Assembly (NCBI GenBank): GCA_028278345.1
Contig: JANQEL010000151.1
Location: 1 to 64,000, forward strand
Direction of reading: 5' to 3'
Length of the DNA: 64,000 nucleotides
Source: Myxococcota bacterium
GTDB lineage: Bacteria; Myxococcota_A; UBA9160; UBA4427
The notes under the pieces are model-generated. The model was not told the DNA's origin. It did not search any database and worked only from the letters and a program-made list of their open reading frames with translations. Shown one piece after another: positions 8,563 through 17,036 of this stretch. Positions within the stretch are counted from its first letter, which is position 1, and every line of letters starts with the position of its first letter. A program made the position numbers and the translations under genes.

Positions 8563-9885
8563 ATGGAATTCGCACTCATCGCCCTCCTCTCCTTTACCGC
8601 CGGCGCGGCGCTCGTCCACTTCATCGTGGGTTCCCGGGCGAAGGCCCAGGAAGCCGATCTCGCGACGGAGCGGCGAAACGCCGCAGTCAAGTCCGAGGCC
8701 CTTGCCCGCGCCGAAGCCGAGCGAGACGCCCTCGACGCCCAGCTCAAGCAGCTGGCGGCGGATCGCGAATCGCTGAAGGAGAGCTTCGCGGCCATCTCCT
8801 CCGAGCAGCTCAAGGCCAATCGCGACGAGTTGCTGAAGCAGGCCGGCGAGCGCTTCGAGAAGACCGAGGAGCGCCACAAGCACGAACTCGAGAAGCGCCA
8901 CGAAGCCATCGAGGCCCAGTTCAAGGGGATGGGAGAGAGCCTCGACAAGTTCCGCGAGCTGCAGCGCGCGATCGAAGAAGAGCGCAAGGGCGACTTTGGA
9001 ATGCTGCGTCAGCGCTTGAAGTCACTGCACGAACAGACCGAGCACCTCGGCCGCTCGACCACCGGGCTTTCGACGGCGCTGCGCGGTTCGAGTCAGAGCC
9101 GCGGGCGTTGGGGAGAGATGGCCCTGCGCAACATCGTCGAGGCCGCGGGCATGACGGAGCACTGCGACTTCATCGAGCAGACGAGCGACGATGCGGGTAC
9201 GCGCCCCGATCTCGTGGTGAAGCTTCCGGGTGATACCCGCATCCCGATCGACTCGAAGGTTCCCTACTCCGACTACGAGCGCATGGTCGAAGAGGAGGAT
9301 CCGGCGAAGCGCCAGGAGCACTTGAAGAAGCACGGCGACACGGTGAACCGCACCATGCTCGAACTCTCGAAGCGGCGCTATCACGACGAGATCGGCGGCG
9401 AGATCGACTACACGGTGATGTTCATCCCGATCGAGTCGGTGGCGGCCGCGGCCTTCGAAGCGCGGCCGGAACTGCAGATGGACGCGATGAAGAACGGCGT
9501 GCTCATCACCACACCGGTCACGTTGATCGCCCTGCTTCGCACCGTCGGCCTGTATTGGAAGCAGGAACGCATGGCGAAGAACGCCCAGGAGATCTGGAAC
9601 GAGGCGACCGAACTGCACAATCGCCTCGGCACCTTCCACGACCACCTGGGCAAGGTGGGGAAGGGGCTCAACACCGCGGTCAAGAGCTTCAACAGCGCCG
9701 TGGGTTCCTTCGAATCGCGGGTGATTCCCCAGGGCCGGCGCATCGAAGAGCTCTCGGGTTCGCAGGAAGCCGCGCGCCTTTCGGAGAAGACCCTGCAGAT
9801 CGAATCGCAGACGCGCGACGTGAACGCGCCCTCCTCGGGTGAGGCCACAGGCGACGAGATCGCCGACATCGACGACGACGGATAG
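8563..9885 (+). CDS. rmuC: DNA recombination protein RmuC
   Basis: A protein of 440 residues. The N-terminus is one membrane helix (FALIALLSFTAGAALVHFIVG), followed by a long coiled coil (about 25-150) and the RmuC nuclease-like domain. Hallmarks are SRGRWGEMALRNIVEAAGM, RPDLVVKLPGDTRIPIDSK and the TPVTLIALLRTVGLYW region. RmuC limits inversions at short repeats, and its fold resembles restriction endonucleases. The ATG at 8563 has AGAGG upstream and places the membrane helix at the N-terminus, as is usual in the family. The extreme C-terminus is acidic (DEIADIDDDG). It diverges from the tail-anchored protein gene. Confidence 0.95.
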   Translation: MEFALIALLSFTAGAALVHFIVGSRAKAQEADLATERRNAAVKSEALARAEAERDALDAQLKQLAADRESLKESFAAISSEQLKANRDELLKQAGERFEKTEERHKHELEKRHEAIEAQFKGMGESLDKFRELQRAIEEERKGDFGMLRQRLKSLHEQTEHLGRSTTGLSTALRGSSQSRGRWGEMALRNIVEAAGMTEHCDFIEQTSDDAGTRPDLVVKLPGDTRIPIDSKVPYSDYERMVEEEDPAKRQEHLKKHGDTVNRTMLELSKRRYHDEIGGEIDYTVMFIPIESVAAAAFEARPELQMDAMKNGVLITTPVTLIALLRTVGLYWKQERMAKNAQEIWNEATELHNRLGTFHDHLGKVGKGLNTAVKSFNSAVGSFESRVIPQGRRIEELSGSQEAARLSEKTLQIESQTRDVNAPSSGEATGDEIADIDDDG

Positions 9886-9965
9886 AGAACACAACGCCCG
9901 TCTCGGGCTTTCCCCCGATCAAGTGCCGCGGCCCCGCCGCCGCAACGTCTCCATGGGGAGGCGGT

Positions 9966-10943
9966 GTGAGCGAAGCGGGTACGCAGGCAGGCGAACAGAC
10001 GATCGAACTCGAGAGTCCGCTCGAGTTTCGCGCCCCCGTGGCTTCCCACGTCGACGGGCTCGTCTACGCGGCCCGCATCGGCATCGAACGCGGCGGCGCC
10101 CCGGCCCGGCTTCTCGAAGCCTTCGCGCGCGACCTGCGCGCCAACGAGCTCCAGCTACCGGTGCTGCCCGATTCGGTGAGCCGGGTGATGCCGCTGATCG
10201 GCCAGGAGGAGGTCGACCTCGGCGAACTCGCCATGCTCGTCGAACTGGATCCGGTGCTCGCTGTGAAGGTCGTGGGCGTCGCCAACAGCGCCTTCTATCG
10301 CGGGGTCGAGCGCGCCGAATCCGTGCGCGATGCGCTCATGCGGATGGGATTGCGCCAGGCGCGAAACGTCGTGCTCGCGGTGGCCCTGCAGTCGAGCGTC
10401 TTCAAGGTGCCCGGCTACGAGGTGCAGGCGCAGGATGTCTGGTTCCACTCGCTGTTCACCGCCTTTGCCTGCGAGGCCCTGCTCGCGAAGATCTCGCCGT
10501 GGCAGAACGCGGGGTTCCTGCTCGGTCTCTCCCACGACGTGGGCCGCATCGCGATGCTTCACTTCGCGGCTCGGGAACGCCGACGCGAACCCGAGGCGCC
10601 ACACGTCCGACCCGAGATCGTGCGGGAGGTCTCCGAGCTTCTACACGAACGTCTCGGCGCCTACGCGCTCAGGTCCTGGGATTTTGCAGACGACCTCGTC
10701 CAGGTGGTCGCCCACCACCACCGCTGGGAAACGATCACCGACGAGCGCAAGCCCCTCGCACGGGCGCTCGCGGCGGGCGACACGTTCGCCCACTGGCTCG
10801 AGGGCGGAGGCGCAGCGGGGGACGGCGTGATGACACCCGAACTCGTCGAACTGCTCGAAGCCCTCGACGTCGACGAAGCCCAGGGCCAGCAACTGGTTCG
10901 CGACGTACACGGTCAGTTCGAGGCTCTATCGAACCTCATCTGA
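9966..10943 (+). CDS. HDOD domain protein
   Basis: A protein of 325 residues. An HDOD domain spans about residues 45-260: ELQLPVLPDSVSRVMPLI at its entrance, LVELDPVLAVKVVGVANSAFYRG, then LLGLSHDVGRIAML, which retains an HD pair, and a later VVAHHHRW. HDOD proteins are non-catalytic or degenerate relatives of HD-GYP domains and usually act in signalling, biofilm or stress control. The GTG at 9966 is supported by the GGGGAGG just before it. The gene stands alone between rmuC and the convergent thyA-folA operon, with only 7 bp to the folA stop. Confidence 0.9.
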   Translation: MSEAGTQAGEQTIELESPLEFRAPVASHVDGLVYAARIGIERGGAPARLLEAFARDLRANELQLPVLPDSVSRVMPLIGQEEVDLGELAMLVELDPVLAVKVVGVANSAFYRGVERAESVRDALMRMGLRQARNVVLAVALQSSVFKVPGYEVQAQDVWFHSLFTAFACEALLAKISPWQNAGFLLGLSHDVGRIAMLHFAARERRREPEAPHVRPEIVREVSELLHERLGAYALRSWDFADDLVQVVAHHHRWETITDERKPLARALAAGDTFAHWLEGGGAAGDGVMTPELVELLEALDVDEAQGQQLVRDVHGQFEALSNLI

Positions 10944-10950
10944 ACCTGCG

Positions 10951-11445
10951 CTAGGCGGGCTCGTACACGCGGAACGAAAACGCGTGCGCGTGGCGCTCGT
11001 CCGCCTCATGGGCTTCTTCGCTCACGAGCTTCCAGGCGCTTTCGTCGAACACGGGGAAGCGCGCGTCGCCCTCGACTTCGGCGTGAACGCGCGTGATGTA
11101 GAGGCGGTCGGCGTCGGGCAGGGCTTCGCGATACAGCGACTCGCCGCCGAAGACGAAGCACTCGGTCTCACCGCGCTCGCGGGCGAGCTCGACGCCGCGG
11201 GCGAAGCCTTCCACGACGATCACGTCGGGGTGGGGTGCGTAGTCGGCTCGCCGACTGACCACGATCGAAGTTCGGCCCGGCAGCGGCTTTCCGATCGACT
11301 CGTACGTCTTGCGCCCCATCAGCAGCGTGTGCCCCATGGTGGTGCGCTTCACGTACTGGAGTTCATCGGGCAGGCGCCAGGGCAGCTCGCCTTCCCGGCC
11401 GATCACGCCGTTCTCGGAAACCGCCACGAGGATCGAGAGCTTCAT
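10951..11445 (-). CDS. folA: Dihydrofolate reductase
   Basis: A protein of 164 residues, the usual DHFR length. The enzyme reduces dihydrofolate to tetrahydrofolate with NADPH, regenerating the cofactor spent by thymidylate synthase. Visible signatures are LSILVAVSENGVIGREGELPWRLPDEL at the N-terminus (catalytic acid D27-like in LPDEL), MGRKTYESIGKPLPGRTSIVVSR, and FVFGGESLYREALPDADRLYITRV. A strong GGAGGTGGGGAG precedes the ATG. It follows thyA by 16 bp on the same strand, a classic thyA-folA operon. Confidence 0.98.
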   Translation of the reverse strand: MKLSILVAVSENGVIGREGELPWRLPDELQYVKRTTMGHTLLMGRKTYESIGKPLPGRTSIVVSRRADYAPHPDVIVVEGFARGVELARERGETECFVFGGESLYREALPDADRLYITRVHAEVEGDARFPVFDESAWKLVSEEAHEADERHAHAFSFRVYEPA

Positions 11446-11461
11446 CTCCCCACCTCCCGGT

Positions 11462-12286
11462 TCACACTGCGATCGGCGCCTTGATCCCCGGATGCGGGTC
11501 GTAGCCTTCGAGGTGGAAGTGCTCGTAGCGGAAGTCGAAGACGCTCTTCACCGAAGGGTCGAGGGTCATCGTGGGGAGCGCCCGCGGCTCGCGCGCGAGC
11601 TGCTTCTTCGTCTGCTCGATGTGATTCGTGTAGATGTGCGCGTCGCCCAGCGAGATCACGAGATCGCCGACTCCGAGATCGGTCGTCTGCGCGATCATCA
11701 TCGTGAGCAGCGAATAGCTCGCGATGTTGAACGGGAGCCCCAGGAAGACATCGCAGCTCCGCATGTACATGCTGCACGAGAGCTTCTGTTCCGCGACCCC
11801 GAACTGGAAGAGCAGGTGGCAGGGTGGAAGTTTCATGCGTTCGATCTCGCCGACGTTCCAGGCGCTCACGAGCAGGCGCCGAGAGTCGGGGTTCTCGCGG
11901 ATCTGGTCGATCAACGCGGCGAGCTGATCGATGTGCCGGGTCTCGCCGTTCGCGCACTCTTCACCGGCCGCAGGCGCTGCCGGCCAGCTCCGCCACTGCG
12001 AACCGTAGACCGGGCCGAGTTCGCCGTTCTCGTCCGCCCACTCGTCCCAGATCGTCACGCCATTCTCTTGCAGGTAGCGAACGTTGGTGTCGCCCGAGAT
12101 GAACCACAGAAGCTCGTGGATGATCGACTTGAGATGCAGGCGCTTCGTCGTGAGCAGCGGAAAGCCCGCCGAAAGATCGAAGCGCAGCTGCGCACCGAAC
12201 AAGCTCAACGTGCCCGTGCCCGTGCGATCGCTCTTGGGCGTACCGGTCTCGAGGATCGCGCGCTGTAGATCGAGATAGTTCTGCAT
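11462..12286 (-). CDS. thyA: Thymidylate synthase
   Basis: A protein of 274 residues. It methylates dUMP to dTMP using methylene-tetrahydrofolate. The nucleophile is C156 in [11 protein letters not shown]. The phosphate-binding Arg pair is visible in [15 protein letters not shown], and folate/dUMP contacts in [20 protein letters not shown]. The N-terminus [12 protein letters not shown] and [18 protein letters not shown] are typical. The protein is slightly longer than the E. coli enzyme because of a short insert ([14 protein letters not shown]) around residues 95-120. It is the first gene of the thyA-folA operon. Confidence 0.98.
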   Translation of the reverse strand: MQNYLDLQRAILETGTPKSDRTGTGTLSLFGAQLRFDLSAGFPLLTTKRLHLKSIIHELLWFISGDTNVRYLQENGVTIWDEWADENGELGPVYGSQWRSWPAAPAAGEECANGETRHIDQLAALIDQIRENPDSRRLLVSAWNVGEIERMKLPPCHLLFQFGVAEQKLSCSMYMRSCDVFLGLPFNIASYSLLTMMIAQTTDLGVGDLVISLGDAHIYTNHIEQTKKQLAREPRALPTMTLDPSVKSVFDFRYEHFHLEGYDPHPGIKAPIAV

Positions 12287-12332
12287 CAGCCCCCCGACCG
12301 ATCAGTCTATCAACGCGGGCGCGTGGCGACGA

Positions 12333-13526
12333 CTACTTGAAGACCTGGGTGACAATCACGCTGCCCCCGACCCAGGTGCCGATGAGGCTGCCGAAGGTGG
12401 TGAGCAGGAAGACGAGGAAGACGCGCAGCAGCCGGCTCTGCCACCAGCTCTTCGCCACCGCGATGTCATCCCCCACAGATTGAAACTCATGTACCCGCGG
12501 CGGCTGCACCCAGGTTTGCACGAACGCCGTCACGTAGCCCGCGCCGATCACCGGGGTCAGCGACGTGAAGGGCGCCGACGCGAAGGCCGCCAGGATCGTG
12601 AGCGGGTGGGCCAGGGCAATCGCGCCGCCAATCGCGCAGGGCACGGCGTTGATCAGGAACCAGAAGAGGGCGCTGTCCCCGGCCGCCTCGGCGCCCTGGG
12701 TGAGTCCTATATAGAAGAGGGAGCAGACGATGATCGCCGGAATCGCCCAGCCCACCCACTTCCACACGGGGGAGACCTTCGGGATCTCGGAGATGGCTTC
12801 GAGGTCGCTGTCGACCCCGCTGCGGATCGCCTCCTTCATGCCCTGCATGTGCCCGGCCCCGACGACCGCCACCAGCTTCTGCCCAGGGGTCTCGCGGATC
12901 TTCTGGGCGAGGAAGCGATCGCGCTCGTCGATCAGGGCCTCCTTGAGCGCCGGCATCGCATCGCCGAGCTCCTTCATCAATTCGCTGAGCACGTCCTTCT
13001 GCTTGATGCGCTCGAGTTCGGCTTCGTCGAGTTCGGGATCGTCGAAGGCGCTGGCGACGAAGTTCGAGATCAACAGCGCCTTCTTCCAGAGGGAGAGCGC
13101 CCCCCAGGCCCGGCGCAGGGTGATGCGGATCTCGCGGTCACAGAGCGAGATTGGGATGTCGTGTTCGGCCGCGGCCTTGGTGGCTTCGAGGAGTTCGCTG
13201 CCCGGGGTCACGCCGAGCTTCCCGCCCAGGCGCTTCTGGTAGGAGGCCAGCAGCATGTTCATCAGCAGGGCCGCCAGCTGCTGGTTGCGGATCACCTCGC
13301 GCAGGTCGAGGGATTCGAAGCGCTTCTGCTGCGAGAGCGCCTCGTAGCGCTGGGCGTCGAGTTCCACACACACGGCGTCGGGCTTTTCGGCTTCGATCAC
13401 CGCGCGCACCAGATCGACCGAGTGCTGGGAGATATGGGCCGTGCCCACGAGCACGAATTCGCGCCCATCGAGTTCGAGGATTTCGACGTCCTCGGCGTCT
13501 CGATGTGCCATGTCGTGATCGTCCAC
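12333..13526 (-). CDS. TraB/PrgY family membrane protein
   Basis: About 397 residues. The N-terminal domain is the TraB/GumN-like fold: ELDGREFVLVGTAHISQHSVDLV, AVCVELDAQRYEAL, and later LVAVVGAGHMQGM with its conserved GxxH. The C-terminal part (about 270-397) holds several membrane helices. Members of the family are found from bacteria to plants and animals; in enterococci they lower peptide pheromone activity, and a protease-like role has been proposed. The start is uncertain: the GTG at 13526 has GGAG nine bases upstream, the ATG at 13511 fits homologues equally well, and a TTG at 13610 would add 28 low-complexity residues. Confidence 0.85.
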   Translation of the reverse strand: MDDHDMAHRDAEDVEILELDGREFVLVGTAHISQHSVDLVRAVIEAEKPDAVCVELDAQRYEALSQQKRFESLDLREVIRNQQLAALLMNMLLASYQKRLGGKLGVTPGSELLEATKAAAEHDIPISLCDREIRITLRRAWGALSLWKKALLISNFVASAFDDPELDEAELERIKQKDVLSELMKELGDAMPALKEALIDERDRFLAQKIRETPGQKLVAVVGAGHMQGMKEAIRSGVDSDLEAISEIPKVSPVWKWVGWAIPAIIVCSLFYIGLTQGAEAAGDSALFWFLINAVPCAIGGAIALAHPLTILAAFASAPFTSLTPVIGAGYVTAFVQTWVQPPRVHEFQSVGDDIAVAKSWWQSRLLRVFLVFLLTTFGSLIGTWVGGSVIVTQVFK

Positions 13527-13729
13527 GCGGGTGGTCTCCGTTTCGTGCTCGGGGATCGCGGGCGATCCGGCGGGGCGGGCAAGCTTCGCCTGATCGGCGG
13601 GTCGGTTCAACCACTTCCGTATCGGCGCGTCCCGCCCGGCGATGAAGTCACACCCCGATTCCCGGGAATGGGGTGCTCGCTTTGGCTGTGGGGGCGAAGG
13701 AGTTTCCCTATCCTGCGCCGCATTCGACC

Positions 13730-14329
13730 ATGTGGCTGCGCGATTTCGTCCAGAAGACCCCTATACCTCCGACCCGCATTGCGGGTCGAGAGACGGGCCG
13801 AGAGACGGGCCGGGTCACGGGCCTGCGAATCGTAACCGTGGTCGCCGCGCACGTCCTGGCGGGTGCGGGCCTGGCCGGGGCCGCCGAAGAGGTCTCGATC
13901 GCCACGCTGATCCCCTTCGCCGAGAAGGCCGAGATTCGCGAGACGATCCGCGAAGAATGCGGGCTCGGTTCGAAGCTCTCGAAGGCCCTGGTGAAGCGCG
14001 GCGCGAAGAAGGAAGTGACCCTCGTGCGCGTCGGCAATCTCGAGGCAACGGGCGACGCCGGGCGCAGCCTCGAGCTGCGCATCACCGATGCGATCCAGAC
14101 CAGCGGTGGTTTCTTCCCGGCGCATTCGATCACGATCGACGGCGTTCTCAAGGAAGAAGGGCGCATCGTCGGCACGATGGAGGGCACGAGCCTCGCGGCC
14201 GCGAGTTTCATTCCCTTCCGACGCGGCCAGTGCGCGATCCTCGAAGAGGCGATTCGCCTGCTCGCGAAGGACGTGATTCGCTGGGTGAAGAAGCCGCGGC
14301 TCGACGCGCGCCTCGGCGAAGCGGGTTAG
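13730..14329 (+). CDS. Predicted secreted protein of unknown function
   Basis: A protein of 199 residues that I do not recognise. A hydrophobic segment ([20 protein letters not shown], about residues 32-51) would act as a signal peptide or anchor, but it sits behind 31 polar residues including the repeats [12 protein letters not shown], so the true start may lie further downstream. The mature part alternates short strands and charged helices ([37 protein letters not shown]). A TATCCT hexamer at 13709-13714 could be the -10 of its promoter. It is 4 bp upstream of the thiolase-like gene but looks unrelated to it; the pair may still share a transcript. Confidence 0.65.
   Translation: MWLRDFVQKTPIPPTRIAGRETGRETGRVTGLRIVTVVAAHVLAGAGLAGAAEEVSIATLIPFAEKAEIRETIREECGLGSKLSKALVKRGAKKEVTLVRVGNLEATGDAGRSLELRITDAIQTSGGFFPAHSITIDGVLKEEGRIVGTMEGTSLAAASFIPFRRGQCAILEEAIRLLAKDVIRWVKKPRLDARLGEAG
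13787..13822 (+). repeat. Three tandem 12-bp repeats within a start-proximal coding region
   Basis: CGAGAGACGGGC occurs twice in perfect register (13787-13798, 13799-13810), followed by a diverged third unit CGGGTCACGGGC (13811-13822). It encodes [12 protein letters not shown]-like sequence ahead of the hydrophobic segment of the secreted protein, or it is 5' untranslated if the gene starts downstream. Confidence 0.7.
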
Positions 14330-14333
14330 CGAC

Positions 14334-15521
14334 GTGTCGACACCGGCGAGCAGCTTGAGTCGCAGGGCCGCGATCGTCGGCATCGGTGAGACCGACTACG
14401 TGCGCGGGGCCGATGAGACTCCCGTGCGCCTGATGCTGCGCGCGGCCACCGCCGCGATCGAAGACGCCGGGCTCGAGCGCACCGATATCGACGCCATCCT
14501 TCCGCCTCCCGGCTATACGTCCGCGGAGGAGTTGGCTTCGAACCTCGGCATCGATGATCTCCATTACGCGGCCACCACGCACCTCGGCGGCGCGAGCCCC
14601 ACCGCTTCACTCCAGACGGCGGCGATGGCGGTGCACTCGGGGCTCGCGAAGAACGTGCTCGTCGTGGTGGGTTGGAATGGCTTCTCCGCGTTTCGCCCGC
14701 GACCCGGCGTGAAGCCGCCGCGGCTCGGCCTCGATCCGGGCTCGGTGGGCAATACGACGATCGACTACTACCTGCCCTATGGCGCGCGGTCGGCGCCACA
14801 GTTCTATTCCTTCGTACTCACCCGCTACAAGAAGCTCTTCGGGATCCGTGACGAAGATGCGGGAGAGATCGCGCTCGCCTGCCGCGCCCATGCGCAGCTC
14901 AACGACAAGGCGCTGATGCGCGGCCGCGAGCTCACCCTCGACGAGTACCTCGCATCGCCCTACATCGCCGAGCCACTTCGCAAATTCGATTGTTGCGTCG
15001 AAACCGACTGCGCCGCAGCGGTGGTCGTGACTTCGGCCGAGCGCGCGCGCGACATGCGTCACCCGTCGGTCCTCTATCTCGGTGGCGCCGAGGGGCATCC
15101 GTATCCAGCCGACGACATCACGAACCGCCCCGACCCCTTCAAGGTGGGGCTCTCGTTCGCCGCACCCCGCGCGTTCGCCATGGCGGGTGTTGCGCCGCAG
15201 GACATGGACTTCCTGCAGATCTACGACTGCTTCACCTATGTCGTGATGCTGCAGATGGAAGCCCTCGGGCTCTGCGGTCGCGGCGAAGCCGGCGACTTCG
15301 TGCGCGACGGCAACATCCGCCTCGGCGGGCCGCAACCCCTCAACACCCACGGCGGTCTGCTCTCCCAGGGACACATGTGGGGCATGAATCACGTCGTCGA
15401 AGCGGTGCGGCAGTTGCGCCATCAGGCGGGGGAAGCGCAGGTGAAGGATGCCGAGCTCGGCCTCGTGACGGGTTGGGGCGACTTCGGCGACGGCAGCATT
15501 GCGATCCTGGCGCGCGAGTGA
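14334..15521 (+). CDS. Thiolase-fold protein of the lipid-transfer (Ltp/SCP-x) type, probable acyl-CoA aldolase
   Basis: A protein of 395 residues with the thiolase fold ([15 protein letters not shown], and [26 protein letters not shown] near the end). Where thiolases have a nucleophilic Cys, this protein has GGASPTASL (about residues 83-92), and the usual HDCF motif reads IYDCFT with Y297. H339 of THGG is kept. Loss of the Cys and presence of this Tyr are features of Ltp2-like enzymes, which cleave steroid side chains by a retro-aldol reaction together with a DUF35 partner. The DUF35 gene follows directly. The GTG start lies 4 bp after the previous stop. The substrate is inferred, not shown; a bulky 3-hydroxyacyl-CoA is likely. 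Confidence 0.85.
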   Translation: MSTPASSLSRRAAIVGIGETDYVRGADETPVRLMLRAATAAIEDAGLERTDIDAILPPPGYTSAEELASNLGIDDLHYAATTHLGGASPTASLQTAAMAVHSGLAKNVLVVVGWNGFSAFRPRPGVKPPRLGLDPGSVGNTTIDYYLPYGARSAPQFYSFVLTRYKKLFGIRDEDAGEIALACRAHAQLNDKALMRGRELTLDEYLASPYIAEPLRKFDCCVETDCAAAVVVTSAERARDMRHPSVLYLGGAEGHPYPADDITNRPDPFKVGLSFAAPRAFAMAGVAPQDMDFLQIYDCFTYVVMLQMEALGLCGRGEAGDFVRDGNIRLGGPQPLNTHGGLLSQGHMWGMNHVVEAVRQLRHQAGEAQVKDAELGLVTGWGDFGDGSIAILARE

Positions 15522-15540
15522 GCGCGGGAAGAGAAGATCG

Positions 15541-15954
15541 ATGAGTGACGCACCCCCGAAGATGATCCCCGACCCCGACGGCTTGAACGCGGAGTTCTAT
15601 CAGAACATCGCCGACGGTACGTTGTGCCTGCGACGCTGCGCGGATTGCGGAGCGGTCCATCACCCGCCGCGTTACCTCTGCGCGACCTGTGGTTCCGAAC
15701 AGGTCGAGTGGTCGGCGATCAGCGGGAAGGGGCGAATCTTCTCGTGGACGATCTCCCATCGCCCGGTCGATCCGGGTTGGGCGGTCGATGGCCCCTGGGC
15801 CACGGTCGTCGTCGAAATGGAGGAGGGTCCGCGCCTGGTGGGCGGCTTCCGCGGCGCACCCAACGAGGCCCTCGAACTCGATCTGCCCGTGCGTGTCGTA
15901 CTCGAACGCGAAACCGAATCCTTCGGCCGCCTCTACTTCACCCCCGACGTCTGA
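15541..15954 (+). CDS. Zn-ribbon/OB-fold (DUF35) protein, partner of the thiolase-fold protein
   Basis: A protein of 137 residues. A rubredoxin-like zinc ribbon is formed by two CxxC pairs (CADCG and CATCG, about residues 32-50). An OB fold follows, with GRIFSWTISHRPVDPG and WATVVVEMEEGPRLVGGF. DUF35 proteins bind acyl-CoA and form complexes with Ltp2-type aldolases, thiolases or HMG-CoA synthases. The ATG at 15541 lies 19 bp behind the upstream gene. Order and spacing suggest a complex with the product of 14334-15521. Confidence 0.93.
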   Translation: MSDAPPKMIPDPDGLNAEFYQNIADGTLCLRRCADCGAVHHPPRYLCATCGSEQVEWSAISGKGRIFSWTISHRPVDPGWAVDGPWATVVVEMEEGPRLVGGFRGAPNEALELDLPVRVVLERETESFGRLYFTPDV

Positions 15955-15980
15955 TTCCCGGCGTCGCCCAGAGGACCCCC

Positions 15981-16796
15981 ATGAGTGAAGAAAGCCACCT
16001 GCTGATCGACGAGAGCGACGGCGTACTCACCCTCACGATGAATCGCCCGGCGGCGCGCAACGCGCTCTCGCCCCAGATGCTCGTGAAGATGGCCCACGCC
16101 TGGTACGACTTTCGCGATCGCAAGGACCTTCGCGTCGCCATCCTCACCGGCGTGGGCAACGAAGACTTCTGCGCCGGCGGCGACCTCAAGATCACCATGC
16201 CGCTGATGACGGGGGCGCGTCAGCCGGAAGACGATTGGGATCACAAACTGCTCGCCGAAGGCACCCTCTTCACCGACGCCATCCTGCGCGGCTTCGAGTG
16301 TTACAAGCCGATCATCGCCGCGGTGAACGGCAACGCCCTCGGCGGTGGCACCGAGATGGCGAACGCCTGTGATCTTCGCGTGGCGAGCGACAACGCGGTC
16401 TTCGGCACCCCCGAAGCGAAGGTGGGCCTCTTGCCGGGCGGCGGGTCGATCACGCGCTTGCCGCGCCAGATCCCCTACGCGAAGGCAATGGAGATGCTGC
16501 TGATCGGCGATCACTTCTCCGCCCAGGAAGCCCTCGACATGGGCCTGCTCAATTACGTCGTTCCGCGCGATCAACTGATGACGAAGGCGCGCGAACTCGC
16601 CGGCAAGCTCGCCGAGAACGGCCCCCTCGCCGTGCAGAAGATCAAGGAAGGCGTGATGCGTTCGAGTGGCCTTCCGCTCGCCGACGCCTACCAGATCGAG
16701 AACGATGTCTCGGTGGCGGTGATGACCTCGAAGGACGCCCGCGAAGGCCCGCGCGCCTTCAAGGAAAAGCGCAAGCCGAACTTCACCGGCGAATAG
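15981..16796 (+). CDS. Enoyl-CoA hydratase/isomerase family protein
   Basis: A protein of 271 residues, typical crotonase length. The oxyanion-hole motifs are GNEDFCAGGDLKI and AAVNGNALGGGTEMANACDLRVAS; in the second the position of the first catalytic Glu is near GTEM, and the second acidic region is FGTPEAKVGLLPGGG. The C-terminal part (GPLAVQKIKEGVMRSSG) is standard. It would hydrate an enoyl-CoA to a 3-hydroxyacyl-CoA, which the adjacent thiolase-fold aldolase could then split. The ATG at 15981 follows the DUF35 gene by 26 bp and completes a three-gene operon. Confidence 0.93.
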   Translation: MSEESHLLIDESDGVLTLTMNRPAARNALSPQMLVKMAHAWYDFRDRKDLRVAILTGVGNEDFCAGGDLKITMPLMTGARQPEDDWDHKLLAEGTLFTDAILRGFECYKPIIAAVNGNALGGGTEMANACDLRVASDNAVFGTPEAKVGLLPGGGSITRLPRQIPYAKAMEMLLIGDHFSAQEALDMGLLNYVVPRDQLMTKARELAGKLAENGPLAVQKIKEGVMRSSGLPLADAYQIENDVSVAVMTSKDAREGPRAFKEKRKPNFTGE

Positions 16797-17036
16797 TCGT
16801 CCGGCCAGCGGCCACGCAGCGAGCCCGGAAGTCGCGACGACACCACCGCCACGGATGCATGGGGGTTGCCGGTCCCCTGCACATATCGACCAGCGAAACG
16901 TGCATCTCCCGAGCGCCAGGCTGTGTCGGGACAACCCATGTCGGGACGTGGCGATGGGGCTCTCGTCCGCTCGTTCGGGTCGAGAAGCGCGGAAGTGCAG
17001 CTAGACCCGCGGCATGGGAATTGCTGCGAAAACAGA

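Noticed and set aside
16924-16947. Direct repeat TGTCGGGAC twice upstream of the subtilase gene
   Set aside because: Only nine bases, 15 bp apart, with no further copies or promoter context; chance cannot be excluded.
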